From: Chromera velia
Taxonomy: Eukaryota > Sar > Chromeraceae
Assembly (NCBI GenBank): GCA_018398765.1
Contig: JAHBMJ010004971.1
Coordinates: 1 to 42,500 of the forward strand
DNA: 42,500 nucleotides
Direction: 5' to 3'
The position numbers were made by a program, and so were the translations under genes. The notes beneath the pieces are model-generated. The model did no database searches, was not told the DNA's origin, and was given only the letters and a program-made list of their open reading frames with translations. Shown here one piece after another: positions 9,641 through 20,622 of this stretch. Numbering within the stretch: the stretch's first letter is position 1; every line of letters begins with the position of its first letter.

Positions 9641-12563
9641 CTGGGAACGGAGTTGTACGGAGTCATTGTGCAGTTTTTAGCTCCGCTCATACACGATGTT
9701 GTCGTGGTTCTCCACAGGTACAAGGAGAAAGACGTTCAAGGGGAACGTTTTACCGTCCTTCAGGTCCACTTGGAGCATCTGTAGACGGTCCCGGACAACC
9801 TCCACCTCTGGTGGGGGCCTCGTTTCGATCGGGAAGGAACTATCCTCCTGGCTCCAGCGGGCGGAGAACAGGAGGATCTTCGACTCTGGAAAGCCTCTGT
9901 AAGGCAAGAGGGGGGCACAGGCGTTCGCTACCGCCGACGGGCAGGTAGGAGCGACCTCGGTCATAGGGGATTCCCTCTAGTCCTTCCGAGCACCTCTCCG
10001 GTGGGACGTTACGAGGGGTTGCAGCGAGGGACACAGTGGCCGGCGAGGAAAAATTCTTTCCAGCTGGCTGATGAGGGCGAAGGTGTCGTGGGCTTGCGGG
10101 AAGCCCCTCACCTCACTCACTTTTGTGAGGGCCGTCAGGAGATTTCGAGCACAGAGGCGCAGGCGTCGGCTCCGTCATCGTCTTCCTCTGCCCTCCCCTC
10201 TTCCTCTGCCCTTCCCTCTGCACCTCCCTCCCCCTGCTCCTGCAGAGCCCTCCGACCCCTCCCCTGCTCAGGCCGAGGCCTTGGTAAGGGAAGCAGGGGC
10301 GGCGGGCGCCCGAGCACGGTCTCCCTCTCCTGCTGTGTCCAACAGGGCTTCCGTCGACTCCAGGGAGTCGCCGCTGCCGGATTTCTTTGTCCCGCTCGGC
10401 TTCTCGATGAAGGGGACCATCCTGGACCCGTCAGGCCCTGGGGTGCTGCGCACGCCTGGGACGGTGCGGCAGCATAAGCGCGCTTCTTTGCGGGGAAGGC
10501 GGGTGAAGGATCCAGGCCCCATCTTTTATGACGAGAAGGGGAACCGCCTCCTGGGGCCTGACGGGGAGCCCCTGGGGTACAATTGGAAAGTGGAGCAGCC
10601 AGTGTTCATGACGTACCGCTGGGGGGTGTAAGACGCTTGGACTCGTCGTTTTGCGCTCATGCTTCACCCCGATCTGGGGAAGATCACTTAAGGAGAGGTT
10701 TTGGACACCCTCAAGAACTACTTGGCACCTCAACTGACGACGGGCATCAAGGGGGACTCGTAGAGAAGCGGGAGTGCTACAGGGACGCAGGAAGAAATCC
10801 AGGAAGCACGTGGGATGTTCCCTGGAGACATGGGTTTCGATCTTGAGGAGGAGAGCCTCAAGAAGATCATGTCACAAAACCAGGGCGTCTATCTGCACTC
10901 GCCTTCACAGCCCCGTCGGATTGAGATCCCAGAGGGGTGGACCACTTCGATGAGTCTTCGAGTCTCCATTGCTCCCGATGCAGCTGGGGGCAAGCATAGG
11001 GGGCGATACTACATGCACACGGCGCTCAACTACTTGGATAGGCCTAAGTAGGAGTGGATCGAGGCTGACAGGGAATTGAGGGAGACAGACGGTCTGTCTC
11101 GGATTGAGCCTTCGGGAGCCGAATATGCCTACTAGACCCCTTTGGAGGGGAAGTTCTGGACAGTCGGGCTGTCCATGGCAGTCAGTTTTCCCGAGAGGTA
11201 CTATGGGTACAAGCGGATCGAGTTCCAGAACTATGTTCTTCCGAGCTCTTACGATCCGGATCCGGTGGCTGCAAGCATCCAGGCGTACACGGAAGGAGGA
11301 GATCGGATGATGGAACACTTTCGGGACGTGTTCCGGGGGACAGAAAGCAACGAAGATGAGAAGGCGTGGTGCTTCGTGTATGAGATGTGCTACCAGATCA
11401 GGTGCATGTTCTATCGGTCGAAGCACCACGATGAGCGCTCGCGCCCCATTGTGTTCGAGAGAGAAGACCCCACGGTAGAGGTCGTCCCTCCCAAGGACCC
11501 CAGGGACAGGGTCGACAAGAACGAGGTCGGCCGTGGGGACTGAGCTTGGGAGGAGCTCTCGGATGCGTCCGTGGCAAAGACAGGCAGAGACAAAAGGGGA
11601 GGGGAAGGGTCCCCTCACGCTCGTGTTTCGGGTGCTAAGGATAAGGAGACTGACAAAGACATCTTCGCCTCTGAGTCTCTGCTGTGGGGCAGATCGAACG
11701 AGTCAGACCCAGACGATGGAGATGACGGGAGGGATCCTCCTAACGGAAATGGAGGTCAAGAGGACCCTTCCCCAGACGATTCTCCGCATGACCCACCTAC
11801 AGGGGGATATTCTGGAGGAGACTGGGGCGGGGGGACTGATGATGAGGGAGGTGGAGATGGTGGGGGGGACGTTCCTCCCAGATCTTCCCAAGCTCTACAT
11901 CATGGCATCTCCGTTGGAGAGAGGGCCCGCCTCCATCTATCTGCTCGCAGACGACCGCGAAGATTGTCTGTGAGAAGGATCTTCTCCGGGGATGACGGAG
12001 ATGACAAAAGAGGGGCAGAGTCTTCTGCAGAGAGGGGTAGAGGTGACAAGTCGGAACCGAAGGATAGGCCGATTGACCCTTCCGCACACCCGGGGGGCGC
12101 AGATAGGTCCCGGTCCAAATAAGGAACTCCCATCCAAGAGAGGAGAGTTTTGGGTCTAGCTGTGCTAGAGTTCTCCTCATACGATCGTCAGCCGATGCAA
12201 GCCCACCCCGTGAAGGGGGCAGTTGTCCAAAGGGACAACAGGAGAAAGCTCGTGGCCCTCCATTCAAAGGCGCGTAGGAGCTACGGATGGGCAGACCTCG
12301 CACCTGATCTGTCGGTAAGAGACCTCCTCGCTTTCAAGGTCAAGGAAATCAGGGATGGGAGAGTGAAGCGGTCGTCCATCAAGCACGTGTTCGACATTCG
12401 GGGGGGGAGAGTCCCCGAAGAGGCTGTGCGCATGATTGACGACCCCGTCTAGCTCCACGAAGTTAGTGTTTGGAAACTGCTGGAGGAAGAAAGGGTAAAG
12501 GGTGCAAAGGGCATTGCAGACGCGGTTTCTGCAGGTCCCTCCGCATCGTCGTCTTCCTCTGCT
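9640..12563 (+). pseudogene. pol: Pol, integrase-RT linker, multiply broken
   Basis: Coding-like sequence continues in changing frames with many stops. The first part, about 9640-9905, reads YGVIVQFLAPLIHDVVVV onwards in a new frame with one TAG. Then come a Pro/Ser/Ala-rich stretch (10071-10290), a short globular block (10360-10630), and further pieces at 10815-11049, 11142-11543, 11571-12122 and 12150-12452. The last is in frame with the RT segment across a single TAG at 12450-12452. Copia elements usually have a few hundred residues here; this linker is close to 970 codons. No known domain is recognised. Confidence 0.5.
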
Positions 12564-14060
12564 GTGCTTTCCTCTTCTGTTGTCCCTGCTGTGCCCCCTG
12601 TCGAGGGGGAGTCACGTATTGTCCCCGAGGCTGCTGAGTTTCAACCTAGTATTCCTTTGAACGCAGGTGGAGAGGAGCGAGCGGAGGATCATGGGGGTCC
12701 TCCTGCTGCCGAAGGGGCACCTGATGATGGGAATGAGGTTGGGGGAGTTGAGCCACTGGGCCCTATTGCGGAGAATGTGGAGACGGATGAGGAGCCTCCG
12801 TCTATGGTTACGTCTACGGACAGGGACGGGTATGTCTCGGAAGCCAGCTTGTCAACGTTTGAGGCAAGCGGCCTGGGCTTTAGGAGTGACAGCAGCTCCT
12901 CGGATGATGAGTGGGGTGTCCTGGGGGGTCGGAAACTTCCCAGGGCAGGAGAAGAACCCACCGTGAGGCAGAACCTGCCCAAGGAGGAGGTTGAGGAGAT
13001 AAACAAGATGGATGAGGTTTTGCAGGGCCCGCAGTGGGAGCAGTTCAACACCCTCTGTGCGATGGAGGTTTTGAGGGAGGAGCGAGTAAGGAGAGTGCCC
13101 GAGGTGACGGGGAGGAACTGGAATGATGATTTCCGGGAGGAGAGAAGCATTCCATCGTTCGCTAGGGCGATGGCATGGGAAAGGGAAGAGGGCAGTCCCA
13201 AATGGGCTGGGACGCCCAAGAGCCCCACCAGGAGTAGATGGTGCGGTCTTCCTCACCTATCCTGCCTTTCCTCCAGGAACCCTCGGTCAGGCTTCCTGTT
13301 CACGGGAGCTGCCGTGTATGAGGAGGAGATGAGCCGTTTCAAGAAGGGCTTAACCCAGCTCCCCGCCATAAAGGAGGAGATCAACTCGGGGTCTCACAAG
13401 CTCGCTGCCCTGAAGGAGTGGCTGGTGAACATTGTAGGAAATCGGACGCTTGGCAGGAGCGTCAAGAGGAACGACGTTCGGGCGGTCGTCGGCATGGGCT
13501 GGCGATGCACTTGGAAAGAGACGGACGATGGGGGCCGGAAGCCTAAGGCAAGGTTTTTCGTAAAGGGCTTCCTGAATGGCCGACTCGTTGACACCTACGT
13601 CAGGGATCAACACCGTCTGCCTTTTCATTGTGTCCACAGGAATGGAGATGGGGGCGGCGGATGTGACCGCTGCCTTCTTGATCTCCAAGGATCACAACGC
13701 CGAGCGGGTCGGCGTGACACTGCCCTCTGACAGTGTGCTGCCTCGAGTCCCTGAGGAGAAGCCCTTCAAGGACATCCTTGACGACAAGTACAAGGAGCTG
13801 AGGAGGATGGCGGCCGAGTACAAGCCTGGGGGCATGTATTTGGTGGAGATGGGCCTCTACGGACTGCCCAGCTTTTCAACCATAAGTTGGAGGGGGTGTG
13901 CAAGGAGTTGGGGTTCAAGCGCGTGGACACGGCCATCGTAGTCAAGGCTCCCCCTGAGGGAGGGAGAGCCCAAGCCATCGTCATGAATTGGATAGACGAT
14001 TTGCCCACCGAAGGAGCACAAGGCCCTTTAGGAGACCTTCAACCAGGGGCTGGGGTTTGG
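12564..14060 (+). pseudogene. pol: Pol, reverse transcriptase (RVT_2 type), frameshifted
   Basis: An acidic Ser-rich lead is followed by WLVNIVGNR at about 13422 and then [12 protein letters not shown]....KARFFVKGF at about 13498-13570. That is the fingers region of copia reverse transcriptases. A frame change near 13600-13640 leads to [10 protein letters not shown] (13649-13680), which holds the first catalytic Asp, and then MGLYGLP. Another change near 13870 leads to NWIDDL (13986-14003), the YxDD box with Trp-Ile in place of Tyr-Val. The catalytic acids are kept but at least two frameshifts prevent a full product. Confidence 0.8.
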
Positions 14061-14064
14061 GTCT

Positions 14065-14955
14065 ATGTGTGTGATTGGGGAGGGATCAGAGAGGAAGTTT
14101 TCTGGAGTGGACATCTTCAGAGTCTCCACAGAGGAGATTCACCTCTCCCAGGTCTCGTACCTCGAGAACACAGACACCGCTCCTCTATGGGAGATTTTGA
14201 AGGAGAAGCGTCCGAGTAAACCCTGGAAGGGTTTGGATGGCAAGAGTGCTGAGCCCTCCACAGAGGAAGAGGTCAACAACCAGTATGAAAAGCCGATCCG
14301 TACTGGAGTCGAGACTCTGCAGTGGGGGGTGAGGATGAATCCGCTCCGTGCGGTATGGGGCCACACGGTAGCGCAGTCGATTTCGAAGCCCTCCAGGCGC
14401 GTCTTCAAGACGGTCGTGTGCATCATTGAGATGCTGAAGGGGCACCCTGACAAGCGGGTTTTTATGAGCGTGGGGCTTGTGCCCGTCGTGCACGCGTACT
14501 TCGACGCAGCGTTTAAGTTCGCGACTTACGCTGCACGGTTGGGTTATGTTGTCAGGATCCTGCACTCGATCGAGCTGCGAGGGGACCTGCGGTCCCTCCT
14601 GGAGAACTGGATCGCGTGGGCCACCAAGAGGGCGGGCAGGAAGGTCGGGTCTTCCACCGCCGGGGAGGTGCTCGCCTTTGAGTTTCTTCTCAAGAAGCTT
14701 TTCGGCATCGTTGCCCTCATTAAGGCAATGTGGGGCCTCAAAAAGGTCCGTGTGATCGTCTATACGGACTTTGGCCCCCTCCACGACCAGTTCCAGTCTA
14801 GCAAGGCCCAGACCAATGCAACCATGCAGTGCGTGTTGGAGTGGTGCATTCAGGAGATGCGTGTCCTTGGGGCAGATCTCCAGTGGATTGCACGATTGAA
14901 GAACATGGCGAACGTGATGACCAAGTGCGCCCTCCCCGGCGGGGAGATGGCGTGA
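14065..14955 (+). pseudogene. pol: Pol, RNase H domain and C-terminus
   Basis: An open frame of 296 codons runs to TGA. It shows VHAYFDAAF (Asp, about 14490-14515), STAGEVLAFE (Glu, about 14655-14685), VYTDFG (Asp, about 14758-14775) and RLKNMANVMTK near the end. This is the RNase H fold found at the C-terminus of copia Pol, which degrades RNA in RNA-DNA hybrids. It is the least damaged part of Pol. It is out of frame with the YxDD block upstream. Confidence 0.75.
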
Positions 14956-17700
14956 ATCCGGCGGCGTGGAACTTCTAGAGGGGAAGGGTGCGAGGCCTTT
15001 TCTTTCTCTATTTTATGTCCTGTTTCTGTCGTCTGCCCTTTCCCTTCTGTCATCCTTTTGCAGGTAAGCGTGTATAGGGTTTAGTTTTTGTTCAGGGTGG
15101 GGACGACTGGGGTTTGGGTTTGGGCATAGAAGGAGCTAGATAGGCCAGAGGTACTGTTTGTCCCTTTTATCCGTTTCTCTCTCTCGTTAATCTGTTCTCC
15201 CTGATAGGCGACTAGATGGGGCGGTGATAAGAAAGAGGGGCAGGAGACAAGGGGTCTCCTGCTGGGTTGGTATGGGCTCAGCTAGGCAGGAGAGCAACAA
15301 GAGTTAGGCAGGAAAGCAAGAAAGCCAGAGGAGCGGGTCCTCTTCCGCTGCACCCTTCCATATATCTCCATAGCCATGCATGTTCGGTAGTTGTCCTGTT
15401 CTGCTTCATCCTGTCTGTGTTTGTGTTTTGTTTGTTTGTTTTCCACGCTCTGGCGTAGTTGACGTATATGCCTCTGCGTCACGGGCAAAGCACCCAATGC
15501 TCGGACAATGCATGAGGCCAAGCAATAGGCGGGCCCGAAATTCATGTAAACCGGGCATTAAATTTTGTTTGGGGCAGCTCGGGTAGAACAAACGATCGTA
15601 GGTTACGGTCAATTATGTGGGGTGTATAGGCGGGTGGATCCGACGTTCATGAGGAGGGATTACCCTGTCTGTTCGCATCTAGGTTCGCATCCGTTGTCCT
15701 GCACTCCGTGTTTAGTGCCCGTCTGCATAATAAATCCATGCGCAGGAAACAGACGGGCTGTTTACGCGGCGAAGGTGAGTGCCCGAAGCACTCAAACAGT
15801 CCGATCCCTGTACGCTTTTGAGCAGAATAGGCCTGGCCAGACCAGTTAGGCAGCCTGAAAGAATGCTGTCAGCTGGCATGGGGAGCGTGAAGGATTTTTG
15901 TTCACGTCCATTCATGATCTGGCTACCTGTCTGCGATCCATTGCGGTGATGGAGTTGGCATGCCGCCTGACCGACGCTTTGATCTGTACTTTTGTCTCAC
16001 TCCCTGCAGGGCTTTGCATCACTCCCGAGTGAATTTACGGGAGAATGTAGATAGAAAGGGCGGAGGGTGCTCATGGGGAGCATCACGTCTGGCAGGTGGC
16101 AGCCTAGGCAGGGGGAAAGACCGCTGTGCGCACACTGAAACCTCTCGTCTCTTTGTCTCGTCTCTCTCTGCACAGCGTTTTAGCAGGATCGCAAGGGCGT
16201 CCTGCGTTCAAGATGAACTGTCCCGGTCGGATGTATAGCTGCCGTGCAAGAGAGGCCTGATCCAAATGTAGGGGGCATTTTGGGTAAGAATGAGAGCTCA
16301 GGTGTGTTGTGAGCGTTTCTTTCCTCTGCCGGCCTCTCATCCTGCTTGAAGCCTGTACTCCGCTTTGGGAGGTCAGGTTAGGGGTTAGTGTAAGCCCGGG
16401 TATGTTTGGTTTTGTAGGTTTGTATTTATGAAATCCTTTCTCCAGAAGGTCAGGGGAGTGCGTGGTAGCTCTCCTGTGATTTTAGTTATTTTTGCAAGGC
16501 ATGCATGAAGGGGTAGGGGGTGCCTCGGGGGCACCTCCCTTGAAGTGCAGTTCGGTTTTGTATATTTGTTTTCTCTCCCTCTTTCTTCTTTGTTTGGATT
16601 TCTGCACGGCCCGGGGAAGCTTATCGCATCATAGGGGCGTGTATAGTCGGTGAATGCTAGAGCTCGTCGCATCATAGGGGCGTGCATGGTCAGTGCACAC
16701 TAGCTGGGTGTGGGCGTCTTCGGGTTTTCCCTTATTCAATTCGTTTTCACAGACGGAAAGGAGCTGGGAGGGAGAGGCCTTCCCGACCTGTCTATGGAGG
16801 CAGAGACCTTTCGCAGTCATGTTTTCCTTGAGCTGCCGGTTTGCGTTAGGGGGCCTAACCCATTGCCAACCCGAACTAGAGTAGGGTGGGCACGGCATGC
16901 AGAACATTTTCCCTTCATTTGTGGTGGTCGGTGGCCATCCACACATACCATGGGCCCAAGTGCGTGAAAGAAGGAAAAGAAGAATTCGGGAAGAAGGTGG
17001 TAAGGTTTTTTGCTTTTGACCGACGCGCTCGGGGAGAATGGGTCTCCTTGCCAGGGGGCAGGGCATGCTGAGGCTGTCAAAGGCTCTTGGTTTCCAAAGA
17101 ACTGCATTTTGGTTGCATGAGGAATGCTTGTGTTTTGTTTGCCTTACTTTATTTTATTTCCTTCGAACGTTCAGAGCAGGGTCCATCCAGAGCAGGAAAC
17201 ATGGCAGGTAGTGTAGGCTCCTGTATGCTAGATGTCTTCGGTTTTCTGCGTGTGGGGCGGGGCTCCATCTGGAGGTAGATGGGCTGTGTATCCCATGCGT
17301 TCGTTAGCATAAGTAGGCATGGGCTGTGTTCTTCTGTGCTGTTCCTTTTCGTTTTTCCCGGTGTGGTTTCGTTTTTATCCCATTCTTCCAGCCCGGTTGG
17401 CTGGTATCCATTCCCTTGCATGCCCTGCACACGCATGAGCCCGGTGTGCTCTCACTTGTTAAAGGATAATAAATGACGTCTGGAGAGGACGGCGCGTGAG
17501 AGCATGAGAAAAAGGAATGAGGAGAGAAGAGGTAAACAATACATGAGTAATTCTTTTATGATTGTGCAACCGGAAAAGAGGTTAAGGTAAATTGGGGAGC
17601 CGGGTGATTAAAGAAAGGTCTTTTATCATACTTCCTGATTCCTCCTTGTCAGAGGGGGGTGTGAGGTGCGGCGTGCTCCATAGTCTTTCCTCGGGGGCTT
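14956..17700 (+). other. 2.7-kb non-coding region between RNase H and 3' LTR
   Basis: There is no long or domain-bearing frame on either strand. A CAG|GTAAG string at about 15058-15068 is both acceptor- and donor-like. A tandem duplication of about 43 bp lies at 16624-16703. Such a long tail is unusual for copia elements, which normally reach the polypurine tract within about 100 bp of Pol. It may be untranslated RNA sequence, decayed captured DNA, or a lost extra gene. Confidence 0.6.
16624..16703 (+). repeat. 43-bp tandem duplication in the element's 3' non-coding part
   Basis: TCGCATCATAGGGGCGTG occurs exactly at 16624-16641 and 16667-16684. Similar but diverged following sequence ends in CTAG in both copies. 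Confidence 0.8.
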
Positions 17701-17711
17701 GGAAGGGGGTG
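17701..17711 (+). other. polypurine tract
   Basis: GGAAGGGGG sits directly before the 3' LTR start at 17712. This is the expected place for the primer of plus-strand synthesis. Confidence 0.65.
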
Positions 17712-18460
17712 TGTGAAAGTAAACGACGGTCCCGTTCCTGGTTGGATTCGCGGAGGATGAATTCTGGTCCCGGCATTTCCATTCGTCCCTTCGCCCCAAG
17801 CCAGAGAAAGGAGCGACGCGCACGCAGCGGCCCGTACACATCGGGTGGCGGGGCAACTGCGACAAAGGTGTGCATGTTGTGAGTTCCATGGTATGGCCCG
17901 CATACACTTTGGCATTAAAAATACACCCGAGGCACTCACCGTGGTGGTGTGTGCTTCGGAGCTTCATATGGGATCTAAATAGGCCGATGGTACGGTTATG
18001 CCATCGGAGGCATCAGAAGTAATTCCGGTCCCAAATTAATTTCTAGACAGTCAGACAGACGTGCACGGCGGTTACCGTCCGTCTGAATGAGAGACGTGAC
18101 CTAGGGATTGACAGAACTTCATGTGTAGGATCTGTACTGTGTCTTATGTCTCTCTGTGATTCTCTTGTACTCTGAATAATGCACAAGGCCACCAGCAGGA
18201 GCGTCCTGTGGACTGTGGGGGTTCATAGATTTTCTGTCTGGTGAAGAGACTGATCAGGTATTTATTTCGGATTATCTGTATCGGTCTAGACGAGTACGTC
18301 ACGGAAATGTATTCGCTGTGGTCCTCTAATAGGAGAGGGCCAGGAATTCGGGAGTATAGCAGTTTAAAGAGTCCTCTGGATAGGCTAGAGGATCGACACG
18401 GGAGGGCCCATAGGATTCTACTGGAGGAATCTCAAGAGAGGTGAGACTCTACTTTTTACT
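17712..18460 (+). repeat. 3' long terminal repeat
   Basis: It is 749 bp, the same length as the left LTR, with no indels. By eye about 43 bases differ, and about 39 of these are transitions. It ends TTTTTACT, followed at once by the GAAAT duplication. Confidence 0.93.
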
Positions 18461-18465
18461 GAAAT
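18461..18465 (+). repeat. target-site duplication GAAAT, right copy
   Basis: An exact copy of 3364-3368. The following bases continue the MORN repeat frame (EMKNKEFHGRGKY). Confidence 0.9.
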
Positions 18466-18918
18466 GAAGAATAAAGAGTTCCACGGAAGAGGAAAGTATT
18501 GTCTCACAGATGGAATAGTATATTAAGGAATGTTTAAGGAGGGTCTGTTTTGCGGGCAGGGAATATGCAGATACACAGACGGCCAGATGTACAAAAGGAG
18601 ATTTCGGGATAATCAATTTGATGGGTACGGATGGTACACATGTCCTGATGGTACGGGGAATTTAACAGGGCGAAGTATTACAGACATGCCAGGAAAATGT
18701 ATTTGGGGGGGGGGAACCTTTGAAAAAGAATTTGTAGAAAGTGAAAGAAACGAGAAATTCAAAGTCATGCATCCAAATGGAGATATCGAGTTAGCATATT
18801 TTACAATGATAAAAAAGAGGGGGAGACGACGCTTGAAAGCGAAGGGAAGCTCTACAAAGTCCAGTATGAGGAGGGAAAAGAGAAGAGCCAGGAGCTTGTC
18901 GCGCAAGAAAAATTTGAG
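18461..18918 (+). pseudogene. MORN-repeat gene, main exon after the retrotransposon
   Basis: In frame with 3330-3368 it reads EMKNKEFHGRGKYC, then TAA at 18524-18526. The same frame continues as GMFKEGLFCGQG and RRFRDNQFDGYGWYT, so at least three MORN repeats are visible. Near 18799-18803 one T appears to be missing. Adding one would join LAYF to YNDKKEGETTLE and restore an open frame to a donor GAG|GTGGGG at 18918/18919. A less certain frame slip may lie at about 18655-18710. The gene thus has a stop and a frameshift in addition to the insertion. Confidence 0.75.
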
Positions 18919-19252
18919 GTGGGGTGAATGCATGCATATTTCCTTTCTAAGTTCCATATGGTTGCTTGCATAATCAACAGGTGCAGCTGAGCAGGGGACG
19001 TGATTTTTTGTTAGCGCATTTTATGTTTATTTACTTTTCGAATCACTTACCTGCAGTCGACTCTTTTTTTTTTTAGCATGTTGGCTCGAAGTTTTCTTAT
19101 GCCACTGTCCCGAGTCACCCTTGAGCTTGCCTGTCTCGTGTGTGTAATAGACATTAATAAACTATTTGAGACCATATCCGATTTAATTTATTAAGCCAAT
19201 CACTTTTCCCCTACCTACCTGCCTGCCTGCCTGCTTGCTTGCCTACCTGCAG

Positions 19253-19297
19253 AAGGCAAGCAAAGAGTTCAAAGACGCTGTGAATTTCCTTAAATGA
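19253..19297 (+). pseudogene. probable last exon of the MORN-repeat gene
   Basis: After a pyrimidine-rich tract ending CTACCTGCAG, the sequence reads [14 protein letters not shown] and TGA. It joins in phase 0 to the exon ending at 18918, giving QEKFE-KASKEFKDAV, a helical charged tail. The 334-bp intron lies at 18919-19252. Confidence 0.5.
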
Positions 19298-19469
19298 CAG
19301 ACTGGGGCCGTTTTGGGTGTCTTGAGAACGCAAAGCAGATGGCATTGCCTGGGGGTGATGATGAAAGAGGTACCGCGATTGACTGCATGGTTGTCGTACT
19401 TAGTAGGATAATCGAGGCATTGATTGCTTTGAGTGAATGACGTACTGCTGTGAGACATGGAGCAGAGCG

Positions 19470-19746
19470 ACTAGATAGATTGATAGATGGATGGATAGAT
19501 GGATGGATGGATAGATGGATGGATGGATAGATGGGATAGATGGATGGATAGATGGACGGACGGATGGATGGATGGATGAGTGGGTGGATGGATGGATGGA
19601 TGGGTGGGTGGATGGATGGATGGATGGTTGGATGGATGGATGGTTGGTTAGATGGATAGATGGATAGATCGATGGGTGGCGATGGGTGGGTGGATGGATG
19701 GATGGGTGGTTGGACGGAAGAATGGTTGGATAGTTGGTTGGATGGA
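19470..19746. repeat. (GGAT)n-type microsatellite
   Basis: GATG/GGAT tetranucleotides with scattered changes. Both minus-strand frames read through it as His-Pro-Ser-Ile repeats; this is an artefact of the repeat. Confidence 0.95.
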
Positions 19747-20622
19747 TGAAGAACCAAGCATCCAACCAGTGGCATTGTCTGTCATAAGTTCGTACACATG
19801 GATGACATCATCGTGATACATTTGCAATATAAAGAAAAAATAAGATGACAGAAAATTTACATGAGAGCAAGGAATGAATTCTAGTTTGAAACAGCAGTGG
19901 GATAACCTCCCTGAACCTAAGTGCCACTTAAAAAAATATAATTAAGATCATCTCTATCTGTGGCATCTTTTTTCAAGAGACCGTTCACGCCTGCGGCGTA
20001 AACGGTCAAGACACTGTCCAGATATGCGGCTTTGGCTTTCAAAACACCATAAATGATCTCCATCTATGGTATGGACTTTTAAGTTTATCTAAAAATACGG
20101 CCTGAACTTTCAAGTGGTAGTTAGGTTCAGGAAGGTCAGCGGGATGAACGATTGAAGCACGTGTTATACAATCAATTTAGAGGATTCCTCTCATTGCATG
20201 AGCCTTTGACGCTCTCTCTCTTTCGTTTTGACCTCCTCTTGTTGGTGTCTCTCTCCGACTCTTCTAACGTTGTGTTGGCATCATGCAGAAAATCTAGCTT
20301 ATGCCATTTTCTCTTGCTATTCCCATGCATCTAAGTGCTCTGTCTTCCTGAAATATGGCTGCATCGATATGAATTCTGTGCTAAGAATGAAAGATTTTTA
20401 GGATTTGCCGGGTCCGAGCCTGCGCTGTGACTCTTATAGGAATTTGATGATTGTGTTGCCTAACTGCTTACGTTAAATTTCCTCTTCCATTCGTATACTC
20501 AGTTCTGCTCTGAACGGCTCTTTGTCCCCCCTTTTTTTTTATCGATGAGTGGTTTCTTTCTCTCATACATGCGCGTTTCTATTCTCTAATTTCTTCCCCC
20601 TTCTTCTTCCTCCTTCCTGAAG
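19747..20622. other. spacer without recognised gene
   Basis: Mixed-composition DNA with no coding signal on either strand. A short inverted motif around GACCGTTCACG/GCGTAAACGGTC occurs near 19979-20009. Confidence 0.5.

Noticed and set aside
19290-19775. Minus-strand frames reading His-Pro-Ser-Ile repeats
   Set aside because: They are translations of the GGAT microsatellite.
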